64,000 nt of DNA from Hyphomicrobiales bacterium (GTDB lineage Bacteria; Pseudomonadota; Alphaproteobacteria; Rhodospirillales; JACKKN01), in assembly GCA_024236415.1 (NCBI GenBank), contig JACKKN010000005.1, forward strand, positions 186,001 to 250,000, given 5' to 3'. Shown one piece after another: positions 1 through 8,408 of this stretch. A program made the position numbers and the translations under genes. The first letter of the stretch is position 1; each line of letters begins with the position of its first letter. A model generated the notes under the pieces. That model did no database searches and was not told the origin of the DNA. It saw nothing but the letters and a program-made list of their open reading frames with translations.

Positions 1-1
1 C

Positions 2-1441
2 TTCCGTCCCGTCATGCTGGTGGTCGGCATCCTGCTGTCGGTGCTGGCGCTGGGCATGGTCATTCCGGCCGCCGTCGACGCCTTCGCCGGCAACCGGGAC
101 TGGCAGGTGTTCGGCATCTCGGCCGGCGTGACCCTGTTCGTGGGCGTGGCCATGGCGCTGACCTTCCGCACCGCCGGCGCGCGCATGTCGGTGCGCCAGG
201 CCTTTGTCATGACCACCATCAGCTGGGTCGCCCTGGTCTTCTTCGCCGCCCTGCCCTTCACCTTCGGCGAGCTGGAGCTGAGCTTCACCGACGCCGTGTT
301 CGAATCCATGTCGGGCCTGACCACCACCGGGTCGACGGTGATCACCGGGCTCGACTACGCGCCGCCGGGGCTGCTGCTGTGGCGCGCCCTGCTGCAATGG
401 CTGGGCGGCATCGGCATCATCGTCATGGCCATCGCCGTGCTGCCCATGCTGCGGGTCGGCGGCATGCAGCTGTTCCGCATGGAATCCTCGGACCAGTCCG
501 AGAAGGCCCTGCCCCGCGCGGCGCAGATCGCCGGCGCCATCGGCACCATCTACCTGGGCCTGACCATAATCTGGGCCGGCGGCTACTGGCTGGCCGGCAT
601 GAGCGGCCTGGAGGCCGTGGTCCACGCTATGACCACCATCGCCACCGGCGGGTTCTCCACCTCGGACAGCTCCATGGGCCACTTCGACAGCGCCCTGATC
701 GACTACATCGCCACCGTGGGCATGGTGGTGGGCGGCCTGCCGTTCCTGCTGTACCTGAAGGCCATCCAGGGCGACCCCAGGGCCCTGCTGCGGGATTCCC
801 AGGTGCAATGGTTCCTGGGCATCGTCGCCGCGGCGGTGCTGACCGCGGCCGGCTTCCTGTGGGCCGAGAACGGCTATGACCCGTTCCAGGCCCTGCGCTA
901 CGGCGCCTTCAACATCGTCTCGGTCATCACCGGCACCGGCTACGCCACCTCGGACTACGGTCTGTGGGGCAGCTTCGCGGTACCCATGTTCTTCTACCTG
1001 ATGTTCATCGGCGGCTGCGCCGGGTCCACCACCTGCGGCATCAAGATCTTCCGCTTCCAGGTGCTGTACGCCGCGGCGCGCACCCAGGTGCGCCACCTGT
1101 TGCAGCCGCACGGGGTGTTCATCCCCTACTACAACCGCCGCCCCATCCCCGAGGACGTCATGATCTCGGTGCTCAGCTTCTTCTTCGTGTTCGGGGTCTG
1201 CTTCGCGCTGCTGGCCCTGGGCCTGGGCATGCTGGGCCTGGACTACCTGACCGCCACCTCCAGCGCCGCCACCGCGCTGTCGAACGTGGGCCCGGCCCTG
1301 GGCCCCATCGTCGGCCCCGCCGGCACCTTCCAGCCCCTGCCGGACACGGCCAAGTGGCTGCTGTGCGCCGGCATGCTGCTGGGCCGGCTGGAGCTGTTCA
1401 CGGTGATCGTGCTGTTCACCCGCGCCTTCTGGCGCGGCTAG
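2..1441 (+). CDS. trkH: TrkH-family potassium uptake protein, 5' end outside window
   Basis: Membrane subunit of the Trk/Ktr K+ uptake system, which works with a cytoplasmic TrkA. An ATG lies at 14, but the frame stays open to base 2 and reads FRPV just before it. TrkH proteins normally begin a few residues before such a motif, so the true start is probably upstream of the window. Counted from the ATG, four pore-loop filters are visible: TTTGST (103-108), ATGGFST (210-216), TGTGYAT (306-312) and SNVGPAL (423-429). Hydrophobic helices run the whole length. The frame stops at the C-terminal RAFW typical of the family. No trkA is in the window. The next gene is convergent. Confidence 0.93.
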   Translation, partial: FRPVMLVVGILLSVLALGMVIPAAVDAFAGNRDWQVFGISAGVTLFVGVAMALTFRTAGARMSVRQAFVMTTISWVALVFFAALPFTFGELELSFTDAVFESMSGLTTTGSTVITGLDYAPPGLLLWRALLQWLGGIGIIVMAIAVLPMLRVGGMQLFRMESSDQSEKALPRAAQIAGAIGTIYLGLTIIWAGGYWLAGMSGLEAVVHAMTTIATGGFSTSDSSMGHFDSALIDYIATVGMVVGGLPFLLYLKAIQGDPRALLRDSQVQWFLGIVAAAVLTAAGFLWAENGYDPFQALRYGAFNIVSVITGTGYATSDYGLWGSFAVPMFFYLMFIGGCAGSTTCGIKIFRFQVLYAAARTQVRHLLQPHGVFIPYYNRRPIPEDVMISVLSFFFVFGVCFALLALGLGMLGLDYLTATSSAATALSNVGPALGPIVGPAGTFQPLPDTAKWLLCAGMLLGRLELFTVIVLFTRAFWRG

Positions 1442-1457
1442 GACGGACGGGGCGCCG

Positions 1458-2039
1458 TCAGCGCATCCAGTTCACCAGGTGGGCGCGGATGTTCTTCTCC
1501 ATCTCGACGTCGAACTGGACCATCAGCTTCTCCACCAGCTCGAACTGCACCCGCTCGCGGTCGTACAGGGATGCGTCCTCGCGCACGGTGGTGGAATGGG
1601 TGACCCGGGCGGTGGCGTTGCCGCGTTGGGCGCCGCCGTCCGACTCCAGCTCCAGGATCGCCTCGATGGTGGCGGTGTAGCGCTCGGACTGTTCCTTCTT
1701 GAACGCACCCTTCAGGCCCTTGTCCACCTTCAGGGGGTCCTCGACTAGGCTGGCCTCGACGATCGTCAGCTTGCCCGTTCCCCGGGCGCCCACGGCGCGC
1801 AGCCGATCCGCGGCCCAGCGCGTGACCGCCGTGGCAGGCGCCACCGGCACCTGGTGCTCGACGTGGGGCTTGCCGGCCGGCGGAGCATAGGCGTTGACCG
1901 TGTCGATGCGGGTCACGGCCAGGTTGATCGGCGTCAGGTGGGTGAAGGTCAGCTCGGGCAGCTTCTGCTCGGGCTGGCTGGCGCAGGCGGCCAGGCCGAA
2001 CACGAACAGCACGGTCAGCAGCAGGGATCTGGCGGGCAT
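1458..2039 (-). CDS. predicted lipoprotein of unknown function
   Basis: 193-residue protein starting at the ATG encoding MPARSLLL. An in-frame ATG twelve bases upstream is less likely because it would lengthen the signal peptide with acidic residues. The N-terminus is a short hydrophobic signal ending in a lipobox (FGLAAC), so the product should be lipid-anchored, probably in the outer membrane. The rest is soluble and contains alternating charged helices near the C-terminus (YDRERVQFELVEKLM). I recognise no catalytic motif or named family. It is convergent with trkH and divergent from the HEAT-repeat gene. Confidence 0.75.
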   Translation of the reverse strand: MPARSLLLTVLFVFGLAACASQPEQKLPELTFTHLTPINLAVTRIDTVNAYAPPAGKPHVEHQVPVAPATAVTRWAADRLRAVGARGTGKLTIVEASLVEDPLKVDKGLKGAFKKEQSERYTATIEAILELESDGGAQRGNATARVTHSTTVREDASLYDRERVQFELVEKLMVQFDVEMEKNIRAHLVNWMR

Positions 2040-2163
2040 GGCGGGGTCCATTACCAAGGGGCGAATCCGGTGGCCCAGTCTGACACGCGCGGCGCGGCGG
2101 TTTCAACCGCGCGCCGGGCCGCGGCGCGGCACCTTTGCCCTATTTACTACACTTTTCCAGGTG

Positions 2164-2169
2164 TATAAT
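2164..2169 (+). promoter_or_regulatory. perfect -10 box (TATAAT) ahead of HEAT-repeat gene
   Basis: TATAAT stands 31 bp before the GTG start at 2200, in a locally AT-rich stretch (2141-2170). No convincing -35 lies 16-18 bp upstream. A short dyad TACAC...GTGTA overlaps the -10, which could be an operator or chance. Confidence 0.45.
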
Positions 2170-2199
2170 TGTCCGGCGACCGAAACGGGAGAATCGACC

Positions 2200-3087
2200 G
2201 TGCAACGACACCTTCACCTGCTGGTGGCCGTCCTGGTCGCCCTGTCCCTGGCGGCCGGTTGGGCGCCGGCCCGGGCGGCGGCGGACGACCCCGCGACCAC
2301 GCCCGCGAAAGCAACCGTGGACAGCCTGCTGCTGGCCATCCTGGACGCCGACGACAACACCCGCCTGGACGCCATCGCCGCCCTGGGCCGCAGCGGCGAC
2401 CCCCGCGCCCTGGCCCCGCTGACCGCCATCATGGACAGCCGCGGCCGGCCGGGACAGGACCGCATGACCGCCGCCGCGGCCCTGGGCGACCTGGGCGACC
2501 GCCGCGCCGTGGAGCCCCTGATCGCCGCCCTGCGCGACGACATGACCCGGCGCACGGGGATCATGATGGCCATCATCCCGTCCCTGGGTGTCCTGGGCGA
2601 CAGGCGGGCGGTGCCGATCCTGCTCGACGCCCTGACCCGGCGCCAGGACGACTGGCTGGCGCGCGAGGCGGCGGCCCGGGCCCTGGGCATGATCGGCGAC
2701 CGGCGCGCCGTGCCGCACCTGCTGAACGCCGCCTGGATGGCCGACACCCGCGGCGACGCCGTGATCGCCCTGGCCCGCATGGCGGACCCGCGGGCCCTGG
2801 AGGTGTTCCTGTCGGCCCTGCAGTTCGACGAGGAGCCCGACGTGCGCGACGCCGCCGCCCGGGGCCTGGTGGACCTGGGCCCGGTTGCCGTTCCGCCCCT
2901 GGTCGACATCGCGGCGCGGTCGGGCGGCGAGGGCTACGATCGCGGCCTGCGCCTGCGCGCCATCGAGGTCCTGGGCACCATCGGCGGTGCCGACGCCCGC
3001 CGCACCCTGGAACAGGCCGCCCGGGACCCGGACCCGACGGTCGCCCTGGCCGCCCGCACCGCCTTGCGGCGCGCGGCCGGCGACTGA
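2200..3087 (+). CDS. secreted HEAT-repeat protein
   Basis: 295 residues from a GTG start with a GGGAG ribosome site eight bases upstream. The frame is open further upstream, but without a start supported by an RBS. A signal peptide with APARAA cleavage region covers about residues 1-27. The body is roughly seven HEAT/PBS-lyase-type repeats of about 30 residues, each carrying a variant of A-L-G-x-x-G-D-x-R-A-V-x-P-L. This fold is a protein-binding scaffold. There are no catalytic residues. The position implies periplasmic location; the partner is unknown. Confidence 0.82.
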   Translation: MQRHLHLLVAVLVALSLAAGWAPARAAADDPATTPAKATVDSLLLAILDADDNTRLDAIAALGRSGDPRALAPLTAIMDSRGRPGQDRMTAAAALGDLGDRRAVEPLIAALRDDMTRRTGIMMAIIPSLGVLGDRRAVPILLDALTRRQDDWLAREAAARALGMIGDRRAVPHLLNAAWMADTRGDAVIALARMADPRALEVFLSALQFDEEPDVRDAAARGLVDLGPVAVPPLVDIAARSGGEGYDRGLRLRAIEVLGTIGGADARRTLEQAARDPDPTVALAARTALRRAAGD

Positions 3088-3112
3088 TCGGCGGGCCGGG
3101 ACGCCTGGCCCG

Positions 3113-3141
3113 TTGATTTTACGAGACGAGCGGTCTAATAA
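3113..3141 (+). promoter_or_regulatory. acuR promoter with possible AcuR operator
   Basis: TTGATT (3113-3118) and TAATAA (3136-3141) are separated by exactly 17 bp. The dyad AGAC-N5-GTCT (3125-3137) overlaps the spacer and the start of the -10, where a TetR-type repressor would block RNA polymerase. The -10 ends only six bases before the acuR ATG, so the transcript would be almost leaderless. Confidence 0.5.
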
Positions 3142-3147
3142 AGCGCC

Positions 3148-3798
3148 ATGGAGCCTCCCGTCACCGCCCTGTCCCCCCGCCCCCGCGGGCGGCCGCCCCG
3201 GCCGGCCGCGGCCCGCGACGGCACCCGCGCGCGGCTGGTGCGCCGCGGCATCGAGGTCCTGACCGAGAAGGGATTCGCCAGCACCGGCATCGACGAGATC
3301 CTGCGCCGCGAGGGCGTGCCCAAGGGCTCGTTCTACCACTACTTCGCCAGCAAGGACGATTTCGGCGCCGCGGTCATCGACGGCTACGCCGACTATTTCG
3401 CCGCCAAGCTGGACCGCTGGCTGCTGGAAGCCGACCGGGCGCCGCTGGACCGCCTGCGTGACTTCGTGGCCGACGCCCGCGCCGGCATGGCCCGCCACGG
3501 GTTCCGCCGCGGCTGCCTGATCGGCAACCTGGGCCAGGAGATGGGGGCCACCCACGACGATTTCCGGCGCCGCCTGGCGGCCGTGTTCGCCGACTGGCAG
3601 GCCCGGGTCGCCGCCTGCCTGGAGGCCGCCAAGGCGGCCGGCGAGCTGGCCCCCGAGGCCGACTGCGACCGCCTGGCGGCGTTCTTCTGGATCGGCTGGG
3701 AGGGCGCCATCCTGCGCGCCAAGCTGGTGCGTTCGGCCCGGCCCGTGGACCTGTTCGCCGACACCTTCTTCGCCGGGCTGCCCCGGCAATCAACCTAG
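3148..3798 (+). CDS. acuR: TetR-family repressor, AcuR-like
   Basis: 216 residues. The N-terminal TetR helix-turn-helix spans about 30-75, with GVPKGSFYHYF at 56-66. The ligand domain carries GCLIGNLGQEMG (122-133) and a C-terminal FWIGWEGAILRAK block. Both blocks match my memory of Rhodobacter AcuR, the acrylate-responsive repressor of the acuI operon. The gene lies 18 bp before acuI on the same strand, as expected for an autoregulated acuRI pair. No Shine-Dalgarno precedes the ATG, in keeping with a leaderless message. The first 25 residues are Pro/Arg-rich. No DMSP lyase gene is adjacent, so the inducer source is not shown here. Confidence 0.85.
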   Translation: MEPPVTALSPRPRGRPPRPAAARDGTRARLVRRGIEVLTEKGFASTGIDEILRREGVPKGSFYHYFASKDDFGAAVIDGYADYFAAKLDRWLLEADRAPLDRLRDFVADARAGMARHGFRRGCLIGNLGQEMGATHDDFRRRLAAVFADWQARVAACLEAAKAAGELAPEADCDRLAAFFWIGWEGAILRAKLVRSARPVDLFADTFFAGLPRQST

Positions 3799-3816
3799 AC
3801 ACAGGGGAGCGAAACC

Positions 3817-4797
<981 letters not shown>

Positions 4798-4817
4798 CAC
4801 CGAGGGAAGGAAAGACC

Positions 4818-5405
4818 ATGAGCGCCGAGACCGAAAAGCCCATCAGCCGCTACCCCGTGCCGGACATCAACGACCTGCCGGACGACATCAGGACCCTGAT
4901 CCTGAAGGTGCAGGAGAAGTCCGGCTTCGTGCCCAACGTGTTCCTGGCCCTGGCCCACCGGCCGGACGAGTTCCGCGCCTTCTTCGCCTACCACGACGCC
5001 CTGATGGAGCGGGACAGCGGCCTGACCAAGGCCGAGCGCGAGATGATCGTGGTCGCCACGTCGAACGACAACAACTGCCAGTACTGCGTGGTCGCCCACG
5101 GCGCCATCCTGCGCATCCGCGCCAGGAACCCCCTGGTCGCCGACCAGGTGGCCGTGAACTACCGCAAGGCCGACATCACGCCGCGCCAGACCGCCATGCT
5201 GGACTTCGCCATGAAGGTGTCCAACGACGCCAAGTCGATCGTCGAGGCGGACTTCGAGACCCTGCGCGGCCACGGCTTCAGCGACGAGGACATCTGGGAC
5301 ATCGCCGGCATCACCGCCTTCTTCGGCCTTTCGAACCGCATGGCCAACTTCACCTCCATGCGGCCCAACGACGAGTTCTACACCCTGGGCCGGGGCATGG
5401 GCTGA
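4818..5405 (+). CDS. AhpD-like peroxidase-related protein
   Basis: 195 residues, carboxymuconolactone decarboxylase/AhpD fold. The redox motif CQYCVVAH gives Cys87, Cys90 and His94, preceded by the conserved glutamate region TKAEREMI. The family is annotated as uncharacterised peroxidase-related enzymes: small cytosolic thiol peroxidases or reductase partners. The ATG has GGAAGG seven bases upstream. A 20-bp gap after acuI suggests co-transcription and hence a possible role in electrophile or oxidant defence with the acu genes. Confidence 0.87.
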   Translation: MSAETEKPISRYPVPDINDLPDDIRTLILKVQEKSGFVPNVFLALAHRPDEFRAFFAYHDALMERDSGLTKAEREMIVVATSNDNNCQYCVVAHGAILRIRARNPLVADQVAVNYRKADITPRQTAMLDFAMKVSNDAKSIVEADFETLRGHGFSDEDIWDIAGITAFFGLSNRMANFTSMRPNDEFYTLGRGMG

Positions 5406-5416
5406 GGCGCAAGAAA

Positions 5417-5442
5417 ATCCCCCCGCCCTCGGGCGGGGGGAT
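5417..5442 (-). terminator. rho-independent terminator of the psp operon
   Basis: A near-perfect GC-rich inverted repeat (ATCCCCCCGCCC / GGGCGGGGGGAT) is followed on the minus strand by TTTTC. It lies just past the end of the psp operon, between it and the convergent AhpD-like gene, so it may act in both directions. Confidence 0.75.
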
Positions 5443-5461
5443 GGCTTGGCGGAAACCCGGG

Positions 5462-5596
5462 TCAGAACAGGGCGACGACCAGGACCAGGGCGGCCAGCAG
5501 GGCCAGCATCAGCCCGTCGTGGGCCAGGGCCGTGCGCACCGGCTCGGGCAGGTGCGGCCGCCGGCCACCGTCCCGGGCGCGCGGCGCGGCCATCAT
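5462..5596 (-). CDS. 44-aa single-pass membrane protein, PspD-like
   Basis: Short reading frame starting at an ATGATG one base after the pspC stop (TGAGATGATG). It encodes a basic, Pro/Arg-rich head (about 1-25) and one hydrophobic helix, LMLALLAALVLVVALF, that ends the protein. Tight coupling to pspC and the terminator directly behind it argue that it is the last gene of the operon. Position and topology resemble PspD. The similarity is positional only, and E. coli PspD is longer (about 73 residues), so the name is an inference. Confidence 0.6.
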   Translation of the reverse strand: MMAAPRARDGGRRPHLPEPVRTALAHDGLMLALLAALVLVVALF

Positions 5597-5597
5597 C

Positions 5598-6095
5598 TCA
5601 ACGTCCCCGTTCCAGGTCGTCGAACTCGCGCCGCAGGCGGAACTCGCGCGAGGTGACGTAGCTTTCCAGGCCGCGCAGCCGCTGCTCCAGCTCCTTGAAC
5701 TTGTGGCGCAGGGCCGAGAAGGTCTGGGTCGGGTCGGTGCGCACGCCGCGCCAAAAGTCGTCCTCCTCCTCGTCCTCGTAGTACAGCTCCTCGGGCTTGG
5801 GCTGCAGCACGAAGCCGGCGATGAAGTAGCCGATCACCGTGGGCACGAAGAAGAACACCAGGGCGAACACGGCGACCACGCGCACCAGCCAGACCTCGAT
5901 GCCGAAGTAGTCGGCGATGCCGGCGCAGACTCCCAGGACCTTGCCCTTGACCGGGTCGCGGTACAGCTTGTTGGGGCTTGGGCCGAAGTCCTCGGCGCGC
6001 TCGTACCATTTGCGGCGCCGGTGGCGGGAGCCATGGGGGCCATGGCGGCCCTGGCGGCCCTGGCGGTCAGTGTCGAAGCGGGCGTCGCGTTTCAT
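5598..6095 (-). CDS. pspC: phage shock protein C (PspC domain)
   Basis: 165 residues from the ATG of MKRDARF, with GGAGGAAG upstream. An arginine/histidine-rich head (1-30) precedes a PspC domain (about 43-98: KLYRDPVKGKVLGVCAGIADY, then two hydrophobic helices). The cytoplasmic tail has an acidic stretch (YYEDEEEDD) and a C-terminal coiled-coil-like segment. In the known system PspB and PspC sense inner-membrane stress and recruit PspA, releasing PspF. The pspB stop overlaps this start (ATGA). The longer tail than in enterobacteria is common in this class. Confidence 0.92.
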   Translation of the reverse strand: MKRDARFDTDRQGRQGRHGPHGSRHRRRKWYERAEDFGPSPNKLYRDPVKGKVLGVCAGIADYFGIEVWLVRVVAVFALVFFFVPTVIGYFIAGFVLQPKPEELYYEDEEEDDFWRGVRTDPTQTFSALRHKFKELEQRLRGLESYVTSREFRLRREFDDLERGR

Positions 6096-6319
6096 ATCTT
6101 CTTCCTCCAGTCCGGCACTTCGGCGTCCAGGATGGCTTCCAGCGCGTTGATGCGGCTTTCCATCTTGGGCGCCTGCTCCCACAGTTCGGACAGCATCTTC
6201 TCGTCATCCACGGTCAGCACCTTGGCGGTGCGCCAGCGGGTCACGTAATGGGCGATGACCCAGATCGGCGCCACAACGGCCAGGAAGATGACCAGGGGCG
6301 TGTGCAGCATTTCCAACAT
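6092..6319 (-). CDS. pspB: phage shock protein B
   Basis: 75 residues, the usual PspB length. One N-terminal transmembrane helix (about 5-24) is followed by a cytoplasmic amphipathic/leucine-zipper-like segment (VDDEKMLSELWEQAPKMESR) and a final VPDWRKK, both typical of PspB. It should act with PspC as the membrane-stress sensor. It lies 55 bp downstream of pspA and overlaps pspC by four bases. Confidence 0.93.
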   Translation of the reverse strand: MLEMLHTPLVIFLAVVAPIWVIAHYVTRWRTAKVLTVDDEKMLSELWEQAPKMESRINALEAILDAEVPDWRKKI

Positions 6320-6374
6320 CGTTCTCGCCTTCTATCTTTCGTGAGGGGCGGTGGACGGCAGCGGCCGCAGGCCC

Positions 6375-7070
6375 CTACTGGCCTTCGCCGCCGGCGCTTT
6401 CGCCGGTCCCGCCCTTGCCCATCTTGGCCCGGATGGCGGCCAGTTCCTCCTCGATGGCGGCCTCGGCCTCCAGGTCGGCCAGCTCCTCGTGCAGGGTGCG
6501 GGGCTTGCCCAGGTCGTAGGACTCCACCTGGCCCTCGATGTCGTCCAGGCGCTTTTCCACCTGGTCGAAGCGGGCGAAGGCCTCCTCGATGCGGCCGTCG
6601 AAGAACTGGCGGCGCACCTTCAGGCGCGACGACGCGGTGTCGTGGCGGGCCTTGATGGTCTTCTGCTTGGCCTTGGCCTCGGTCAGCTTCTCCTGCAGCT
6701 TGACGATGTCGGTCTCGCCCTGCTGCATGGCGTGCTCCAGGGCCTCCAGCTCGTCCTCCAGGCCCTTGGCGGTCTCGGCCAGCTTGGACTTCTCGATCAG
6801 CGCCGCCCGGGTCAGGTCCTCGCGGTTCTTGGCATAGGCCATCTCGGCCTTGCGCTGCCACTCGTTCATGGCCTCGGCGACGCGGCTCAGCTTGCGCTCG
6901 ACGGTCTTCTTGTCGGCGATGGTCTTGGCCGCGGTGGTGCGCACCTCGACCAGGGTGTCCTCCATCTCCTGGATGATCAGGCGGATCATCTTCTCGGGGT
7001 CTTCGGCCTTGTCCAGCATGGCGTTGACGTTGGAGCTGATGATGTCCGCGAATCTCGTAAACACGCCCAT
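6375..7070 (-). CDS. pspA: phage shock protein A
   Basis: 231-residue PspA/IM30-family protein beginning MGVFTRFADIISSNVNAMLD, the amphipathic membrane-binding helix. A long coiled coil fills about residues 25-190. PspA binds and inhibits PspF in unstressed cells and oligomerises on damaged inner membrane to limit proton leakage. The C-terminus is Gly/Glu-rich and slightly longer than in E. coli. It is the first gene of the operon driven by the sigma-54 promoter at 7143-7157. Confidence 0.96.
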   Translation of the reverse strand: MGVFTRFADIISSNVNAMLDKAEDPEKMIRLIIQEMEDTLVEVRTTAAKTIADKKTVERKLSRVAEAMNEWQRKAEMAYAKNREDLTRAALIEKSKLAETAKGLEDELEALEHAMQQGETDIVKLQEKLTEAKAKQKTIKARHDTASSRLKVRRQFFDGRIEEAFARFDQVEKRLDDIEGQVESYDLGKPRTLHEELADLEAEAAIEEELAAIRAKMGKGGTGESAGGEGQ

Positions 7071-7142
7071 GGTTGTCTCGCTTTCCGGTTTGTGGTTTCC
7101 CGGCGCCGGCGGTTCGTTCCGGCGCGTCCTGCCCTATCCATC

Positions 7143-7157
7143 GCAAGCGGCGTGCCA
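7143..7157 (-). promoter_or_regulatory. sigma-54 promoter of pspA operon
   Basis: On the minus strand this reads TGGCACG-CCGC-TTGC, an exact match to the sigma-54 (RpoN) consensus with correct -24/-12 spacing. Transcription should start about 12 bases further, leaving a leader of roughly 60 nt to the pspA ATG at 7070. PspF, encoded divergently, is the expected enhancer-binding protein. The AT-rich 7165-7279 stretch upstream has dyads such as TTTTC-N6-GAAAA (7208-7223) that could be PspF sites. Confidence 0.88.
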
Positions 7158-7279
7158 ACCGGGAAAATGGACTTTAACCACTTGAAAATTAACGAATATC
7201 CTCTGGATTTTCGGTTCTGAAAACCTGGTGGATTTCTTTATAATTTGGTTTTTTTCACTATTTCACGTATATTTTCATC

Positions 7280-8311
7280 ATGTCCACCACGGAACTGCCG
7301 CCCCTGATCGGCCAGTCGCCGGCCTTCCTGGCCCTGCTGGAGGAGGTGTCGCGCCTGGCGCCCCTGGCGCGGCCGGTGCTGCTGGCCGGCGAGCGCGGCA
7401 CGGGCAAGGAGCTGATCGCCCAGCGCCTGCACTTCCTGTCGGCCCGCTGGGACCGGGCCTTCGTCCAGGTCAACTGCGCGGCCCTGGCCGAAACCCTGCT
7501 GGAGAGCGAGCTGTTCGGCCACGAGGCCGGCGCCTTCACCGGCGCCGTGCGGCGCCGCGCCGGCCGTTTCGAGCGGGCCCACGGCGGCAGCCTGTTCCTG
7601 GACGAGATCGCCAGCGCCAGCCTGTCGGCCCAGGAGAAGGTCCTGCGCATCATCGAGTACGGCGAGATGGAGCGCCTGGGCGGCGACGCCGTGCTGCGCG
7701 TGGACGTGCGGGTGATCGCCGCCGCCAACGTGGACCTGCCCGCCGCCGCCGATGCCGGGGCCTTCCGCCACGACCTGCTGGACCGCCTGGCCTTCGACGT
7801 GCTGACCCTGCCGCCCCTGCGCCACCGGGCCGGGGACATCCCCCTGCTGGCCGAGACCTTCGGCCGCGCCATGGCCGTGGAGTTGGAATGGGACGCCTGG
7901 CCCGGGTTCTCCCGCCGGGCCCTGGCCACCCTGCAGGACCATGCCTGGCCCGGCAACGTGCGCGAGCTGAAGAACGCGGTCGAGCGCGCCGTGTACCGCT
8001 GGGGCGATCCCCAGGCGCCGGTGGACGAGGTGCGCGTCGACCCCTTCGCCTCGCCGCACCGGCCGCCGGCGCCGCGGCCCCGCGCCCCGGCGGCCGGCGC
8101 GCCGCCCCCCGCCGGCGCCACCGAAATTCCCGACGCCGGCCGGCCCCTGGACCTGGACGGCGCCCTGGCCGACCTGGAAAGGCGCCTGCTGCACCAGGCC
8201 CTCGCCGCCAACCGGTTCCACCAGCGAGCCACGGCGGATCACCTGGGCCTCACCTACCACCAATTGCGCAACCGCCTGCGCAAATACAATCTTTTGCACC
8301 AGGACGGGTGA
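7280..8311 (+). CDS. pspF: sigma-54-dependent activator PspF
   Basis: 343-residue bacterial enhancer-binding protein with no N-terminal receiver domain, which is the PspF hallmark. The AAA+ domain spans about 8-240: Walker A GERGTGKE (37-44), sigma-54 contact loop GAFTGA (84-89), Walker B SLFLDE (104-109). A Pro/Ala-rich linker (about 250-285) leads to a Fis-type helix-turn-helix (about 310-340). It is transcribed divergently from pspABC across a 209-bp gap with the RpoN promoter, so it should activate that operon when PspA is titrated to the membrane. Confidence 0.95.
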   Translation: MSTTELPPLIGQSPAFLALLEEVSRLAPLARPVLLAGERGTGKELIAQRLHFLSARWDRAFVQVNCAALAETLLESELFGHEAGAFTGAVRRRAGRFERAHGGSLFLDEIASASLSAQEKVLRIIEYGEMERLGGDAVLRVDVRVIAAANVDLPAAADAGAFRHDLLDRLAFDVLTLPPLRHRAGDIPLLAETFGRAMAVELEWDAWPGFSRRALATLQDHAWPGNVRELKNAVERAVYRWGDPQAPVDEVRVDPFASPHRPPAPRPRAPAAGAPPPAGATEIPDAGRPLDLDGALADLERRLLHQALAANRFHQRATADHLGLTYHQLRNRLRKYNLLHQDG

Positions 8312-8408
8312 TGGAACCCTCGCGCCCCTATCCCCTTTGCGGTATCATGGGGCAAACGGCTTGCACCATGGCCGAACACCGGTGGCTCGACAGGAAGGGA
8401 AGTCCGTT

